Assembly: GCA_017472305.1 (NCBI GenBank)
Contig: JAFUQP010000037.1
Location: forward strand, 43,410-107,409
Length of the DNA stretch: 64,000 nt
Reading direction: 5' to 3'
DNA from: Clostridia bacterium
GTDB taxonomy: Bacteria; Bacillota; Clostridia; Oscillospirales; CAG-272
Shown: one piece after another, positions 1 through 9,077 of the stretch
Numbering within the stretch: the stretch's first letter is position 1
Layout: each line of letters starts with the position of its first letter
Notes under the pieces: generated by a model
What the model saw: only the letters and a program-made list of their open reading frames with translations
Databases searched by the model: none
Told to the model about the DNA's origin: nothing
Made by a program: the position numbers and the translations under genes

Positions 1-1
1 G

Positions 2-1057
2 ACCAACGGTCTTGATATTGATGCGGTAATGTGGCTTGAAAACTTTCTTGCCGACTACTTCGGAACGGTTCTCGTTGTGTCGCACGACCGTCACTTCTTA
101 AACGACGTTTGCACGAATATCGTAGATATCGACTACTCGGGCATTAAGATGTACGTAGGTAACTATGAGTTCTGGTATGAGTCGAGCCAGCTTATTCAGC
201 GTATGATTAAGATGCAGAACAAGAAGAACGAGGAGAAGATTGCCGAGCTTCAGAGCTTCATTTCGCGCTTTTCGGCGAACAAATCAAAGTCAAGGCAGGC
301 AACCTCGAGAAGAAAGCTGCTTGATAAGCTGACGGTTGAGGAGCTGCCCGCATCCTCGAGAAGGTATCCCTTTATCGGCTTCGATATGGACAGGGAAGCG
401 GGTAAGGAAATTCTTCACGTTGAGGGGCTTACAAAATCGCTCGGCGACAAGGTTCTCTTCCGCGACCTCTCTTTCCACGTGTTTAAGGACGATAAAATTG
501 CCTTTATCGGCAACGAGCTTGCAATTACAACACTCTTTAAGGTGCTCAATGAGGAAATACTTCCCGATGCGGGAGAGTTCAAGTTCGGCGTGTCGATTAC
601 AACCTCGTATTTCCCGCACGATAATTCACCCTACTTTGAGGGACATACAGAGTCGATACTCGACTGGATGCGCCAGTATTCAAAGGACCAGACAGAAACC
701 TATCTTCGTGGGTTCCTTGGAAAAATGCTCTTCTCGAACGAGGCTGTTTTCAAGCCCGTAAACGTTCTTTCGGGCGGCGAAAAGGTGAGATGTATGTTCT
801 CGAGAATGATGATGTTCGGCTCGAATATGCTGATTATCGACCAGCCGACCGACCACCTCGACCTCGAGTCGATTACCGCTGTAAACAACGGTATGCAGAG
901 CTTCAAGGGCAACATTCTCTTCTCCTCGCACGACTATGAGATTATCAACACAGTTGCAAACAGAATTATCGAAATTCTGCCCGACGGCTCATATATCGAC
1001 AGGCAGGGAAGCTACGAGGACTACCTCGACTATAAGCGCTCGCTTTCGGGAAAGTGA
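2..1057 (+). CDS. ABC-F family ATPase, 3' part (5' end outside window)
   Basis: The reading frame is already open at base 2 and shows the end of the first Walker B (PTNGLD) followed by the H-loop SHD, so the gene begins upstream. After it come the charged interdomain linker and a second ABC domain with signature LSGGE and the motif DQPTDHLDLES. ABC-F proteins are soluble tandem ATPases that act on the ribosome (translation factors or antibiotic protection). The second nucleotide site looks crippled: the P-loop reads IGNELAITTLF, without the invariant lysine, and the Walker B catalytic glutamate is glutamine. The visible linker resembles the YbiT/YkpA group, which would suggest a housekeeping factor rather than a resistance determinant; that subgroup call is inference. 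Confidence 0.88.
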   Translation, partial: TNGLDIDAVMWLENFLADYFGTVLVVSHDRHFLNDVCTNIVDIDYSGIKMYVGNYEFWYESSQLIQRMIKMQNKKNEEKIAELQSFISRFSANKSKSRQATSRRKLLDKLTVEELPASSRRYPFIGFDMDREAGKEILHVEGLTKSLGDKVLFRDLSFHVFKDDKIAFIGNELAITTLFKVLNEEILPDAGEFKFGVSITTSYFPHDNSPYFEGHTESILDWMRQYSKDQTETYLRGFLGKMLFSNEAVFKPVNVLSGGEKVRCMFSRMMMFGSNMLIIDQPTDHLDLESITAVNNGMQSFKGNILFSSHDYEIINTVANRIIEILPDGSYIDRQGSYEDYLDYKRSLSGK

Positions 1058-1163
1058 TTTCCGACTGTCAGCTTTAATTCGCCGAGCCGCGGTTTAGCCC
1101 GTCTTTTTGCCTTGTAGCGTCACTACTTCAAAAAGCTTGCTTTCACGCTAAAAGAATAATAAT

Positions 1164-1206
1164 AGCACACTCGATTTGGTTTTTTATCCATCGGGTGTGC
1201 TTTTTT
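1164..1206 (+). terminator. Rho-independent terminator after the ABC-F gene
   Basis: A 12-bp stem (AGCACACTCGAT with ATCGGGTGTGCT, one G-T pair) and a 14-base loop are followed by a run of T on the plus strand, about 110 bases after the ABC-F stop codon. Confidence 0.8.
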
Positions 1207-1319
1207 GTGCGATATGAACAAAAGCTCCTCGGAATTAGCCTCTGCTTTTGGCGGGCGGATATACTTACAGTGCGCCTCTTGGGTGTTAAAATTAAGAAAA
1301 AACGATTGGAGAGGCAAAA

Positions 1320-2117
1320 ATGGCTAAAAGAAGAATGTTACTTGGAGAGATAATTTTCACCGACGATTTCACCGAGCTTCCACACTCGGCGCAGGCGCTT
1401 TATATGCACCTGAACCTGAACGCGGACGACGACGGATTTGTCGCGGGGACTGCGGGAATACTCAAAAAGCTGTCGGTGTCGCGCCGCGAGCTTCAGCTGC
1501 TTAAGAAGCACGGATATCTCACCCTCTTTCCGTCCGGTGTAGTCCTCATAAATCATTGGCTGCTTCATAACCAAATCAGGCAGGACAGATACACGCCAAC
1601 TCGGTTTGTCGAGGAGTTTTCAAATGTTGAACTTTCTGTGAACAAAACCTATGAAGTCAAGAATTCGCGCCGAAATTCGGGTTCAAAGCGGTTGACAGAC
1701 TGTCAGCCAAACGACAACCAAATGTCACCCCAGGTAAGCGTAGAAAAGGTAAATAAAGAAAAGGAAAGCTTAAACAAGTCAATCGAAGGAAAGAAGAATC
1801 GAGTTGAGGGGCGCGATTCAGACAGCAGAGAGGCACTTGATGTTGATAACTCGGACGCTCTTTGTTATGACGGGGAATTTCCGCCGAGGCAGGAGTCCTT
1901 TCTTGAAAGGCTTTCCGACGAGCAGAAAAAGAAATACAGAGCGTTTTTAAACGAGCTGACACTGCATTTTATGAAGGAATACGGCTCGGTTGACGTATCG
2001 AGGTTTATAAAGTATAACGAACAAAGGCTTTGGATTGGTAAGGATGGCGAGAGTGTAATTGAAAACTATCAAAAATATGCCGCCGAATGGATGAAGAAGG
2101 AATTTTACTACCTATAA
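1320..2117 (+). CDS. Phage replisome-organiser-like / DnaD-type replication protein
   Basis: 265 residues, preceded by a good ribosome binding site (GGAGAGG). The N-terminal ~115 residues match the pattern of phage replisome organisers and replication initiators in Firmicutes: MAKRRM start, a DxFxxLPxSAQALYxHL helix, ADDDGFV, then a winged-helix-like section ending NHWLLHNQIRQDRYTPT. The middle (about 125-175) is low-complexity and charged, and the C-terminal ~80 residues form a helical domain rich in aromatic and basic residues. In phages such proteins load helicase at the phage origin. No other phage gene is visible, so this is either a prophage relic or a domesticated chromosomal gene. Role here unknown; family call is from motif pattern. 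Confidence 0.7.
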   Translation: MAKRRMLLGEIIFTDDFTELPHSAQALYMHLNLNADDDGFVAGTAGILKKLSVSRRELQLLKKHGYLTLFPSGVVLINHWLLHNQIRQDRYTPTRFVEEFSNVELSVNKTYEVKNSRRNSGSKRLTDCQPNDNQMSPQVSVEKVNKEKESLNKSIEGKKNRVEGRDSDSREALDVDNSDALCYDGEFPPRQESFLERLSDEQKKKYRAFLNELTLHFMKEYGSVDVSRFIKYNEQRLWIGKDGESVIENYQKYAAEWMKKEFYYL

Positions 2118-2206
2118 GGGGTGATATTTAAGAAAATTCGGTGAAGTATAGAGGGAAATCTGCCGCTAAAAACCTTGTGAGCTATATTTAGGTGGTATTG
2201 GCAAAC

Positions 2207-2233
2207 AAAAAAAGGCCCTCGAGTGAGAGCCTT
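2207..2233 (-). terminator. Terminator of the AEC permease gene
   Basis: A 9-bp stem (AAGGCCCTC/GAGAGCCTT, one mismatch) with a 4-base loop is followed on the minus strand by seven T. It lies about 100 bases past the stop of the minus-strand permease gene. Confidence 0.75.
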
Positions 2234-2331
2234 TGAGATATTCTTTTGCAGCGTTATACAAGCCTTTTTGTCGCGTTATCGCGGAAAACAGAGCTTTCAA
2301 GCTCGGTTTGGCTTTGATTTGCATTCGCTAA

Positions 2332-3318
2332 TCAAACTACCGGTGCGCCGAGTATTAATACCATAAGCGCGTAGAGAAGCGGAATAGTTATTACCGACAG
2401 CGGGTGAGATATAATTGCCATACTTGCGCCGGTTTTCGGATTTCCGCCGTATGCCTCGGGGAAAACTATCGTGTTCATTCCGAGGGGTCCCGCGTATGCA
2501 AAGAACATAAGGAATAGCACCGTCGTGCCGATACCGAGGCTGAACACTCCGTCAAGGAAGAGTACAGCAAGAGATGCGACGGTAACGTATACGGCAGGCA
2601 GAAGCACGAGCCTTGTGAGGGTTGCGACGTATACCTTTTTATTGACGAGCATTTCAGAAAGGTTGTAGTGTGCAACCGTTATGCCGACAAGAAGCATTGC
2701 GAGAGGTCCGTAGCACGCCTTAAGCGACTCGAGGGTGTTGACCGCAAAGGCGGGAAGGGCAGGGGTAAGTCCCGTAATTCCAACGAGCATACCGAAAAGA
2801 AGCGCAATAAACGGGGGATTGAAGAGATTTGCAAGAACCGAGCCACCCTGCTTTTTCGGGATAAGAACGCTCATACCCCAGGTGTAAGCAACAACCGTCA
2901 TAGGAAGGGTAAAGAGCTTGTAGCAGAAGAGCATGGGCTCGCCGAAGATTGCAAGCACCAACGGGTCGCCGAGGAAGCCGAAGTTTGCAAAGGTCAGTGC
3001 GTACTGATAAATACCGCGCTCAGGGGATTTCTTTCTTACGAAAACCTTTGATAGGGTTATTGCTACGAACACCGCGACGGCGACTGTTACAGTACCGATA
3101 ATAATAAGCTCGAGATTACCTACGAGCGACTTTACAGTGAAGTAGCGCGCCATAGTAATAAAGTTCAGCGCAGGGGTAAATACCCAGGTAACGAGCTTTG
3201 CGACGGTTTTGCCTGCGTTGTCGGGGAGTATACCGAGCTTGGCAAGCAGAAATCCTATTGCTATGCAGCAAAACAGCACGAGCATAGGCGTGAGGGTTAA
3301 ATAAAAGGTATCTAGCAT
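2332..3318 (-). CDS. AEC (auxin efflux carrier) family transporter
   Basis: 328 residues, almost entirely hydrophobic, with about ten predicted membrane segments. The opening (TLTPMLVLFCCIAIGFLLAK) followed by GILPDNAGKTVAKLV and the conserved AFVNTL/LLVGITVAHY-type segments are typical of the AEC/PIN-like permease family, whose bacterial members export or take up carboxylates such as malate, or other anions. Length is normal for the family. It stands alone on the minus strand with its own downstream terminator and no metabolic partner next to it, so the substrate cannot be deduced. Confidence 0.85.
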   Translation of the reverse strand: MLDTFYLTLTPMLVLFCCIAIGFLLAKLGILPDNAGKTVAKLVTWVFTPALNFITMARYFTVKSLVGNLELIIIGTVTVAVAVFVAITLSKVFVRKKSPERGIYQYALTFANFGFLGDPLVLAIFGEPMLFCYKLFTLPMTVVAYTWGMSVLIPKKQGGSVLANLFNPPFIALLFGMLVGITGLTPALPAFAVNTLESLKACYGPLAMLLVGITVAHYNLSEMLVNKKVYVATLTRLVLLPAVYVTVASLAVLFLDGVFSLGIGTTVLFLMFFAYAGPLGMNTIVFPEAYGGNPKTGASMAIISHPLSVITIPLLYALMVLILGAPVV

Positions 3319-3332
3319 ATTTCAATATTTTA

Positions 3333-3357
3333 GGGCTGTGGTATAATACAACAGCCC
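3333..3357 (-). terminator. Possible terminator of the cmk-plsC / ispH-S1 operon
   Basis: GGGCTGT and ACAGCCC form a 7-bp stem around an AT-rich loop, 55 bases after the ispH-S1 stop. The following minus-strand tract is TAAAATATT, a poor T-run, so termination is only plausible. Confidence 0.35.
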
Positions 3358-3411
3358 ATATGGTAGAGAGCTTCGCTCTCGGGTGGAATTCTGAATTATA
3401 CCGAACTATAA

Positions 3412-5460
3412 TCAGATAGAGCCTACGATGTAGGGAGCCATATCAGCTCTCTCCTGTGCAAGTCTTTCAGCCTCGGCAGCAGCCTCAGCCTCTCTCGCAG
3501 CCTTCTCCTCAGCGGCACGCTCTGCGGCAGCAGCCTTTTCGGCAGCCTCGGTGATAGCGCGGATAGAAAGAGCAAGCTTTCTGTTCTCGTCATCAATCTC
3601 GGTAATCTTAACGTCAACTACGTCGCCAACCTTAAGAACGTCAGCGGGGGAGTTGATTCTCTCGGTGGAAATTCTCGAGATGTGGATAAGACCGTCAACG
3701 TCCTCGAATACCTCTGCAAATGCACCGAAGGGCATAAGAGAAACAATCTTCGCGGAAACGATGTCGCCTTCCTTGTACTGCTGGGTGAACTTGAACCAGG
3801 AATCCATCTCCTGAGTCTTGTAGCCGAGAGAAATTCTTCTCTTCTCAACATCAAGCTCCTTGATGAATACGTCAATTTCCTGACCTACCGAAACAACCTG
3901 GCTCGGGTGCTTGATTCTCTTCCAGGAGAGCTCGGTGTTGTGAACCATACCGTCAATGCCGCCGATGTCTACGAACGCGCCGTAGCTCGTAAGGTTCTTA
4001 ACAGTACCCATATAGTGCTTGCCAACCTCGAGGGTAGCCCAAATTGCATCCTCTGCCTCGCGCTTCTTCTCATTAAGAACAACCTTGATAGAGCCGAGAG
4101 CCTTCTTTCTCTGCACGTCGAACTCGAGGAGCTTAAGCTCTGCGTCGGTTCCAACGAGAACCGAGAGGTCGCCGCCCTTTGCAATACCGGTCTGAGATGC
4201 GGGAACGAATACTCTGTTGCCATCAACAGATACGATAACGCCGCCCTTAACAACCGAAGTTACCTTGCCCGAGAGGACTGCACCTGCCTCGTATGCGTCC
4301 TTAAGAACAACCCAGCTGTTGTCAGCATCAACGCGCTTCTTGGAAACGGTTGCGAGTCCCTTGCCGTCCTCAACGCGGATAACGAATACCTCAACCTCGT
4401 CGCCGAGCTTAAACATTTCGGTAAGCTTTGCGGTGGGGTCGTCGGTAATCTGTTCCTTGGTAAGAACGCCCGTGAACTTAGCGCCGAGGTCGAGCTTAAT
4501 CTCGCTGTCGCTGACGGTATACACGGTACCGGTTACTGTTTCTCCTGTATGTAAAGTTTTGAGTGAGCCTTCCAGCATTTGGCTAAAGTTTTCCATAACT
4601 TTAATTACCTCCAATATTATACCGTCGGGAGTGGAAGCCCCCGCGGTTATTCCAACTGTCTTAGCACCGAAAAATTCCTCGGGCATAATTTCCTCTGCCG
4701 ACTCAACGAGAACGGTATGAGGACACACCTCTCGGCAAAGCGTATAGAGCTTAACCGTATTCGAGCTGCCTCTTCCGCCGATAACAATCATAGCATCGGA
4801 CTCACTCGCGAGCTTTATCGCCTCATTCTGCCTTTTTTCAGTGATATTACATATTGTATCAAAAATTTTCGCGTTTGTATATAGTTTTTTTAAAAATTTT
4901 TTAATTTTTATAAATTCTAACAAATTTTCGGTTGTTTGAGAACATAAAATGGGTATTTTGCCCTCTATAGGCAGCCCTAAGATGTCGTCCGCCGAATGAA
5001 TTATTGCTTTCTTGCCGCTTGCGCGCGAAAAAATACCGCGCGACTCGGGGTGAGTTTCCGAGCCGAAGAGCAGAAAGAAGGTGTCCTCGCCGGTTTCCTC
5101 CTCTGCAAGCCAGTGAATACGCTTGACGAAGGGACAGGTCATATCGAGAACCGAAAGGGCGGGGTACTTCACTAAAAGCCTGCCTATATATTCCTCGTCC
5201 TCTTTTGTAATTCCGTGGGTGCGGATTACGAGGAAGGTCGGCGCATCTGATTTACCGAGCAAATCCTCAAGCTCGGGAAGGGTGACAGGCGGCGCGCCGA
5301 GCGCCTTCATTTCGGCATTGTAGTGCGGGTTGTGGATAAGCTCCCCGAGGGTAAACATACGCTCGCCCTCAGAAAGCGCTGTAAGAAAGCCGCGCACCTT
5401 TGAGTCGGCACTCGATACCCCCGGGCAGAAGCCCGAGCCTTCAGAACGGACTATCCTCAT
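3412..5460 (-). CDS. ispH: Bifunctional HMBPP reductase (IspH) - S1 RNA-binding protein
   Basis: 682 residues. Residues 1-~290 are IspH, the [4Fe-4S] enzyme making IPP and DMAPP in the last step of the MEP isoprenoid pathway: the three cluster cysteines are C12 (FCPGV), C109 (DMTCPFV) and C204 (DTICNIT), with H43, H82, H137 (THPE) and the SQTT loop. Residues ~305-635 carry four S1 OB-fold repeats, followed by an alanine/glutamate-rich helix (640-675) and a short tail. This fusion is established in Clostridia, where the S1 part may serve as, or resemble, ribosomal protein S1. The start overlaps the cmk-plsC stop by 4 bases, so the two genes are translationally coupled. Confidence 0.96.
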   Translation of the reverse strand: MRIVRSEGSGFCPGVSSADSKVRGFLTALSEGERMFTLGELIHNPHYNAEMKALGAPPVTLPELEDLLGKSDAPTFLVIRTHGITKEDEEYIGRLLVKYPALSVLDMTCPFVKRIHWLAEEETGEDTFFLLFGSETHPESRGIFSRASGKKAIIHSADDILGLPIEGKIPILCSQTTENLLEFIKIKKFLKKLYTNAKIFDTICNITEKRQNEAIKLASESDAMIVIGGRGSSNTVKLYTLCREVCPHTVLVESAEEIMPEEFFGAKTVGITAGASTPDGIILEVIKVMENFSQMLEGSLKTLHTGETVTGTVYTVSDSEIKLDLGAKFTGVLTKEQITDDPTAKLTEMFKLGDEVEVFVIRVEDGKGLATVSKKRVDADNSWVVLKDAYEAGAVLSGKVTSVVKGGVIVSVDGNRVFVPASQTGIAKGGDLSVLVGTDAELKLLEFDVQRKKALGSIKVVLNEKKREAEDAIWATLEVGKHYMGTVKNLTSYGAFVDIGGIDGMVHNTELSWKRIKHPSQVVSVGQEIDVFIKELDVEKRRISLGYKTQEMDSWFKFTQQYKEGDIVSAKIVSLMPFGAFAEVFEDVDGLIHISRISTERINSPADVLKVGDVVDVKITEIDDENRKLALSIRAITEAAEKAAAAERAAEEKAAREAEAAAEAERLAQERADMAPYIVGSI

Positions 5461-6779
5461 TTCTTCTTACGCTTCGGCGCCTTGCGGCTGCCGGGGATAT
5501 ATTTCGGAAGGCTCTCGTAGTCGCCGAGCGCACAAACCGCGTGGAAAATCTTGTCGGTCGCGTCCTGATACTCTTGTCTTCCGCCGTTTACAAAGCCAAG
5601 CTCGGAGTAGCTGATAGGCTTGCCGAAGTGAACCTCTACTTTCTTTAAGAAGCCGTATTTTCCGCCCTTGACGTTAATGCAGACGGGAACGACGTCGCAC
5701 TTTGCGTGATAGGCAATAAGAGCAGCACCCGAGTGTACGGGGGTAGTAATGGGGTTCACGCCGGGGTATCTGTGGCCCTGGGGGAATATCGTCAGCACCT
5801 TTCCGTCCTCGGCTGCCTTGATGGAAGCCTTTATCGCGCCTACGTCAGCGCCGCCTCTGTCAATTCTGACCGCGCCGAGCTTGCGGCAGAGCCAGCCGAT
5901 TACGGGAACACTAAACAGCTCCTTCTTGGCAACGCAGGTGAGCTGTCGGGGACAAACCGCGCCTATGGATATTACGTCAACTGCCGCGATGTGGTTTGCA
6001 CAGATTACGAAGCCGTCGTACTTCGGCACGTTCTCAAGCCCGTACGCCTTAACGCGCATAAAGAAGCGGAAGGGGGGAGCAACGATTATTTTAGCCCTTG
6101 AATAGAAGTTGTGGGGCTTGGTTTTCTTCTTTACGATTTTAAGTACCTTCTTAAGGGAGCCTTCCTCGGTGAGCTTTGAGTTATCGAGCAGAACCGCGTC
6201 GTCTGCGGGAACGCAGGGGGCGATATCTCTCGTCGAGTCGTTCTTATCGCGCTCGACCATCTCGGAGTAGACCTTTTCATAGGTCGTCTCGACTCCCTTT
6301 GCGGAAAGCTCCTTGAATCTGCGCTCGGCTCTCGCCTCGGGAGAGGCGGTGAGGAAAATCTTCACCTCGGCATCGGGAAGAATAACCGTGCCGATATCTC
6401 TGCCGTCCATAATTACGCTCTTTTTCCTGGCGGTTTCCCTCTGCATTTCAAGAAGGAAGGCTCTGACCTCGGGGATTGCGCTCACCGCCGATGCCGCCAT
6501 AGAGCATTCGGGCGTTCTGATGTTATCGCCCTCGTCAACGCCCGAGAGGAGAATTACCTGCCTGCCGTTCTCAAATTTAAGCTCGAGAGTAATCTCGGGA
6601 AGAAGGGCACAAACCCCCTCTCTGTCCTTCGGGTCAACTCCGCGCCTGAGAACGAAAAGTCCTATATTTCTGTAAAGGGCGCCTGTGTCAACGTAGATTA
6701 TTCCAAGCTCGCTTGCAACTCTCTTTGCAAGACTGGATTTTCCTGCGCCGCCGGGGCCGTCTATTGCTATTCTGACCAT
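5457..6779 (-). CDS. cmk: Fused cytidylate kinase - 1-acylglycerol-3-phosphate acyltransferase
   Basis: 440 residues. Residues 1-~218 are cytidylate kinase (Walker A GPGGAGKSS at 8-16, DTGALYR, MDGRDIGT at 124-131, ERDKNDSTR), phosphorylating CMP and dCMP. Residues ~225-425 are a PlsC-type acyltransferase with the H-X4-D motif NHIAAVD (H263, D268) and a modified second motif FPQGHR (332-337; usual FPEGTR), the enzyme of phosphatidic acid synthesis. In many Clostridia cmk, plsC and ispH are adjacent separate genes; here the first two are one frame with no stop between them. It overlaps ispH by 4 bases. The lysine-rich tail (RKAPKRKKK) may aid membrane contact. Confidence 0.93.
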   Translation of the reverse strand: MVRIAIDGPGGAGKSSLAKRVASELGIIYVDTGALYRNIGLFVLRRGVDPKDREGVCALLPEITLELKFENGRQVILLSGVDEGDNIRTPECSMAASAVSAIPEVRAFLLEMQRETARKKSVIMDGRDIGTVILPDAEVKIFLTASPEARAERRFKELSAKGVETTYEKVYSEMVERDKNDSTRDIAPCVPADDAVLLDNSKLTEEGSLKKVLKIVKKKTKPHNFYSRAKIIVAPPFRFFMRVKAYGLENVPKYDGFVICANHIAAVDVISIGAVCPRQLTCVAKKELFSVPVIGWLCRKLGAVRIDRGGADVGAIKASIKAAEDGKVLTIFPQGHRYPGVNPITTPVHSGAALIAYHAKCDVVPVCINVKGGKYGFLKKVEVHFGKPISYSELGFVNGGRQEYQDATDKIFHAVCALGDYESLPKYIPGSRKAPKRKKK

Positions 6780-6830
6780 TTTGTTTTCCTTTCCGTCGCC
6801 TTGTGCGACTGCGCTGAACGCGCGTTGCCT

Positions 6831-6858
6831 CTTATAAGTCTTTTTTTTGACTGTGCAA
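6831..6858 (-). promoter_or_regulatory. Candidate promoter of cmk-plsC / ispH-S1
   Basis: On the minus strand TTGCAC, 16 bases, TATAAG, ending about 50 bases before the cmk start. It is a moderate sigma-A match only. Confidence 0.4.
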
Positions 6859-6954
6859 AAAGCGAGGTGTATTTTATTTTTGTTAAGTGGATTTATCAGC
6901 GTTTCTAAATGAGCTTTCGGCTTTTTTAGGTCTGAAGGTCCTTACCGACGACCC

Positions 6955-8193
6955 TTATCCCTCTGCTGCCGATTTGCCTGCAAGGTAGCCCGTCGAGAAG
7001 GCAATCTGAAGATTGAAGCCGCCTGTGTAGGCGTCAACGTCTATGATTTCGCCCGCAAAGTATAGCCCGGGCACGAGCCTTGACTCCATTGTTTTCGGTG
7101 AAATCTCCTTTACCTCAACGCCGCCCGAGGTGATTATCGCCTCTTCTATCGGGCGAGGACGGGAGAGGGGTAAATCGAAGGATTTAAGCGCTGTAAGTAT
7201 GCGTTTTCGCTCCTCGCGTGTGAGCGAGTTAACCTTCTTGCGTCCGTCGAGCGAGCAGTAGTCGATAAACGGCTCTATCATCTTCGAGGGGAGAAGGTCG
7301 GAGAGCGAATTTACGAGGTCGCGGTTTGCCTTTTTCTCAAAATCGGAAAGAAGCCTTAAATCGAGCGTCTTTTCGTCGAGGGCTGGCTTTAAGTCAATCG
7401 AAAGGGTGAGCGAGGATATGTCGTATTCCCCAAGATGCGCCGAAGCCGATAGCACCGTAGGGCCCGACACACCGAAGTGTGTAAAGAGCATCTCACCGAA
7501 GTCCTCGTAAAGAGCCTTGCCCTGCGAGTCCCTGACCGTCAGCTTGACGTTGCGGAGCGAAAGTCCCTGCATTCTCTCGGGGTAGGGGGAATTACATTCA
7601 AGAGGCACGAGAGAGGGCTTGATTTCGGTTACTCTGTGACCGAGCCTTCCTGCGAGCCTGTAGCCCGAGCCGTCAGAGCCTGTAAGAGGGTAGCTTCTTC
7701 CGCCCGTGGCAATTATTACTCTGTCAAAGTCCTCGGTAAAGTCCTTTGCTTTGACCGTGAAGCCCGTGTCCGTACGGAGAACCGACGTGACCTTTTTATA
7801 AACAATCCTTGCGCCCGAGGAATATGCCTTCATAGCCTCGACTATGTCGCGAGCCTTATCGGACACGGGAAAAACTCTGTTGCCTCTCTCTGTTTTCAGC
7901 TTAACTCCGAGGCTCTCGAAAAAGGTCTTGGTGTCCTCGGGGGAGAAGGCGGAGAGAGGAGCATACATAAAGCGCGGATTTCTTGGAATATTCTGTAAAA
8001 TGACCGAAATATCCGAGTCGTTGGTTACGTTGCATCTGCCCTTACCTGTGATGGCGAGCTTCTTACCGAGGCGGTCGGTAGACTCAAAGACCGTGACGAT
8101 AGCACCGAGGGAGAGTGCCGTGCCTGCCGCCATCATTCCCGCAGCGCCGCCGCCGATAACGGCTATCTTGATTTCATCGCTTGGTGTATACAT
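6955..8193 (-). CDS. HI0933/BaiN-type NAD(P)/FAD-dependent oxidoreductase
   Basis: About 412 residues from the chosen ATG at 8193 (a longer frame to 8238 exists, but would overlap the upstream gene by 65 bases instead of 20). The N-terminus is a Rossmann FAD site (IAVIGGGAAGMMAA), followed by GRLGKKLAITGKGRCNVTN, and the C-terminus has the GLYFAGEIIDVDAYTGGFNLQ segment that is diagnostic of this flavoprotein family. Family members are found in nearly all Firmicutes; one (BaiN) reduces bile-acid intermediates, but most have no assigned substrate. It follows the rpiR-type gene with overlapping ends, so the two are co-transcribed. Confidence 0.88.
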   Translation of the reverse strand: MYTPSDEIKIAVIGGGAAGMMAAGTALSLGAIVTVFESTDRLGKKLAITGKGRCNVTNDSDISVILQNIPRNPRFMYAPLSAFSPEDTKTFFESLGVKLKTERGNRVFPVSDKARDIVEAMKAYSSGARIVYKKVTSVLRTDTGFTVKAKDFTEDFDRVIIATGGRSYPLTGSDGSGYRLAGRLGHRVTEIKPSLVPLECNSPYPERMQGLSLRNVKLTVRDSQGKALYEDFGEMLFTHFGVSGPTVLSASAHLGEYDISSLTLSIDLKPALDEKTLDLRLLSDFEKKANRDLVNSLSDLLPSKMIEPFIDYCSLDGRKKVNSLTREERKRILTALKSFDLPLSRPRPIEEAIITSGGVEVKEISPKTMESRLVPGLYFAGEIIDVDAYTGGFNLQIAFSTGYLAGKSAAEG

Positions 8194-9031
8194 CGTATTC
8201 GTCCCAGATTTTTTCAAGTCTGTTGAAGCGCTCGACAATCTCGCTGCCGCGCTTCTTGGTTATAGCAACTATAATTGCGTTTACAATAGATAAGGGGGCT
8301 ACGAGCGAGTCCATATACGCCGCCATATCCGACTGTGCCGATATAAGAAGGGTAGAGTATTTTGAAAGCGGCGAGGTTTCGGCATCGGTAAAGCCTATTA
8401 CCGTCGCGTTGCACTCTCTTGCGTATCTTGCCGCGTTGACTATTTTCGAGGAGTAGCGGGGGAAGGAGAAGGCGATAAGCGTATCGTCCTCACCGATAGA
8501 GAACATCTGCTCGAAAACCTCTGCCGACGAGGTGGGGTTAATGAATTTTACGTTGTCGAATATTAACGAGAGGTTATAGGAAAAGAGTCTTGCAAGCGGC
8601 TCGGTGCTTCTCGCGCCTGTGATGTAAATCGTTTTTGCCGAGAGTATTGCGTCTACCGTGGCGTTGAAGGTATCTCTGTCGAGCCTCTCAAGGGTATAGC
8701 GTATCTTAGATACGTCGGACTCCATAACGCATTCGAGTATGTCCGAGCCGCCGATACGCGCGTTAGTCATTTTAATTCGCTGATTTGGGGTGAGCTTCGT
8801 TCTGACAAGCTCCTGAACTGCGTGCTGGAACTCCGAATATCCGTCGTAGCCGAGCGCGTCGGCAAATCTGACTACTGTAGACTCCGAAACGCCGACGAGC
8901 TTTCCAAGCCTTGCGGCGGTAAGATATGCCGCCTTCTCGTATTCCTCGAGGATAACCGCGGCAATTCGCTTTTGTCCCTTCGAGAGCGAGCCGTAGACCT
9001 CGTTAATTCTCTCGGTTATATCGCGTGCCAT
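8174..9031 (-). CDS. RpiR/MurR family transcriptional regulator
   Basis: 285 residues from the ATG at 9031, chosen because GGAG lies 6 bases before it; an in-frame ATG at 9043 has no ribosome binding site. Residues 1-~75 are the HTH_6 domain (QKRIAAVILEE, LGKLVGVSESTVVRFADALG), and ~115-250 form a SIS sugar-isomerase fold (IYITGARSTEPLARLF, TLIAFSFPRYSSKIV, VIGFTD) that binds a phosphosugar effector in this family. The only linked gene is the downstream flavoprotein. A palindrome between its promoter and start suggests autoregulation. Confidence 0.9.
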   Translation of the reverse strand: MARDITERINEVYGSLSKGQKRIAAVILEEYEKAAYLTAARLGKLVGVSESTVVRFADALGYDGYSEFQHAVQELVRTKLTPNQRIKMTNARIGGSDILECVMESDVSKIRYTLERLDRDTFNATVDAILSAKTIYITGARSTEPLARLFSYNLSLIFDNVKFINPTSSAEVFEQMFSIGEDDTLIAFSFPRYSSKIVNAARYARECNATVIGFTDAETSPLSKYSTLLISAQSDMAAYMDSLVAPLSIVNAIIVAITKKRGSEIVERFNRLEKIWDEYDVYTKR

Positions 9032-9050
9032 ATATTTCTCCATTCAAATT

Positions 9051-9068
9051 CATAAATTAAAATTTATG
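9051..9068 (-). promoter_or_regulatory. Perfect 18-bp palindrome, probable RpiR operator
   Basis: CATAAATT-AA-AATTTATG is a perfect inverted repeat lying between the -10 box (9078-9083) and the start codon of the RpiR-type gene, where a bound repressor would block transcription. AT-richness makes chance occurrence possible. Confidence 0.45.
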
Positions 9069-9077
9069 CCGACATTC

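Noticed and set aside
3364-3380. Terminator hairpin GAGAGC-TTC-GCTCTC
   Set aside because: Perfect but only 6 bp and with no T-run on either strand.
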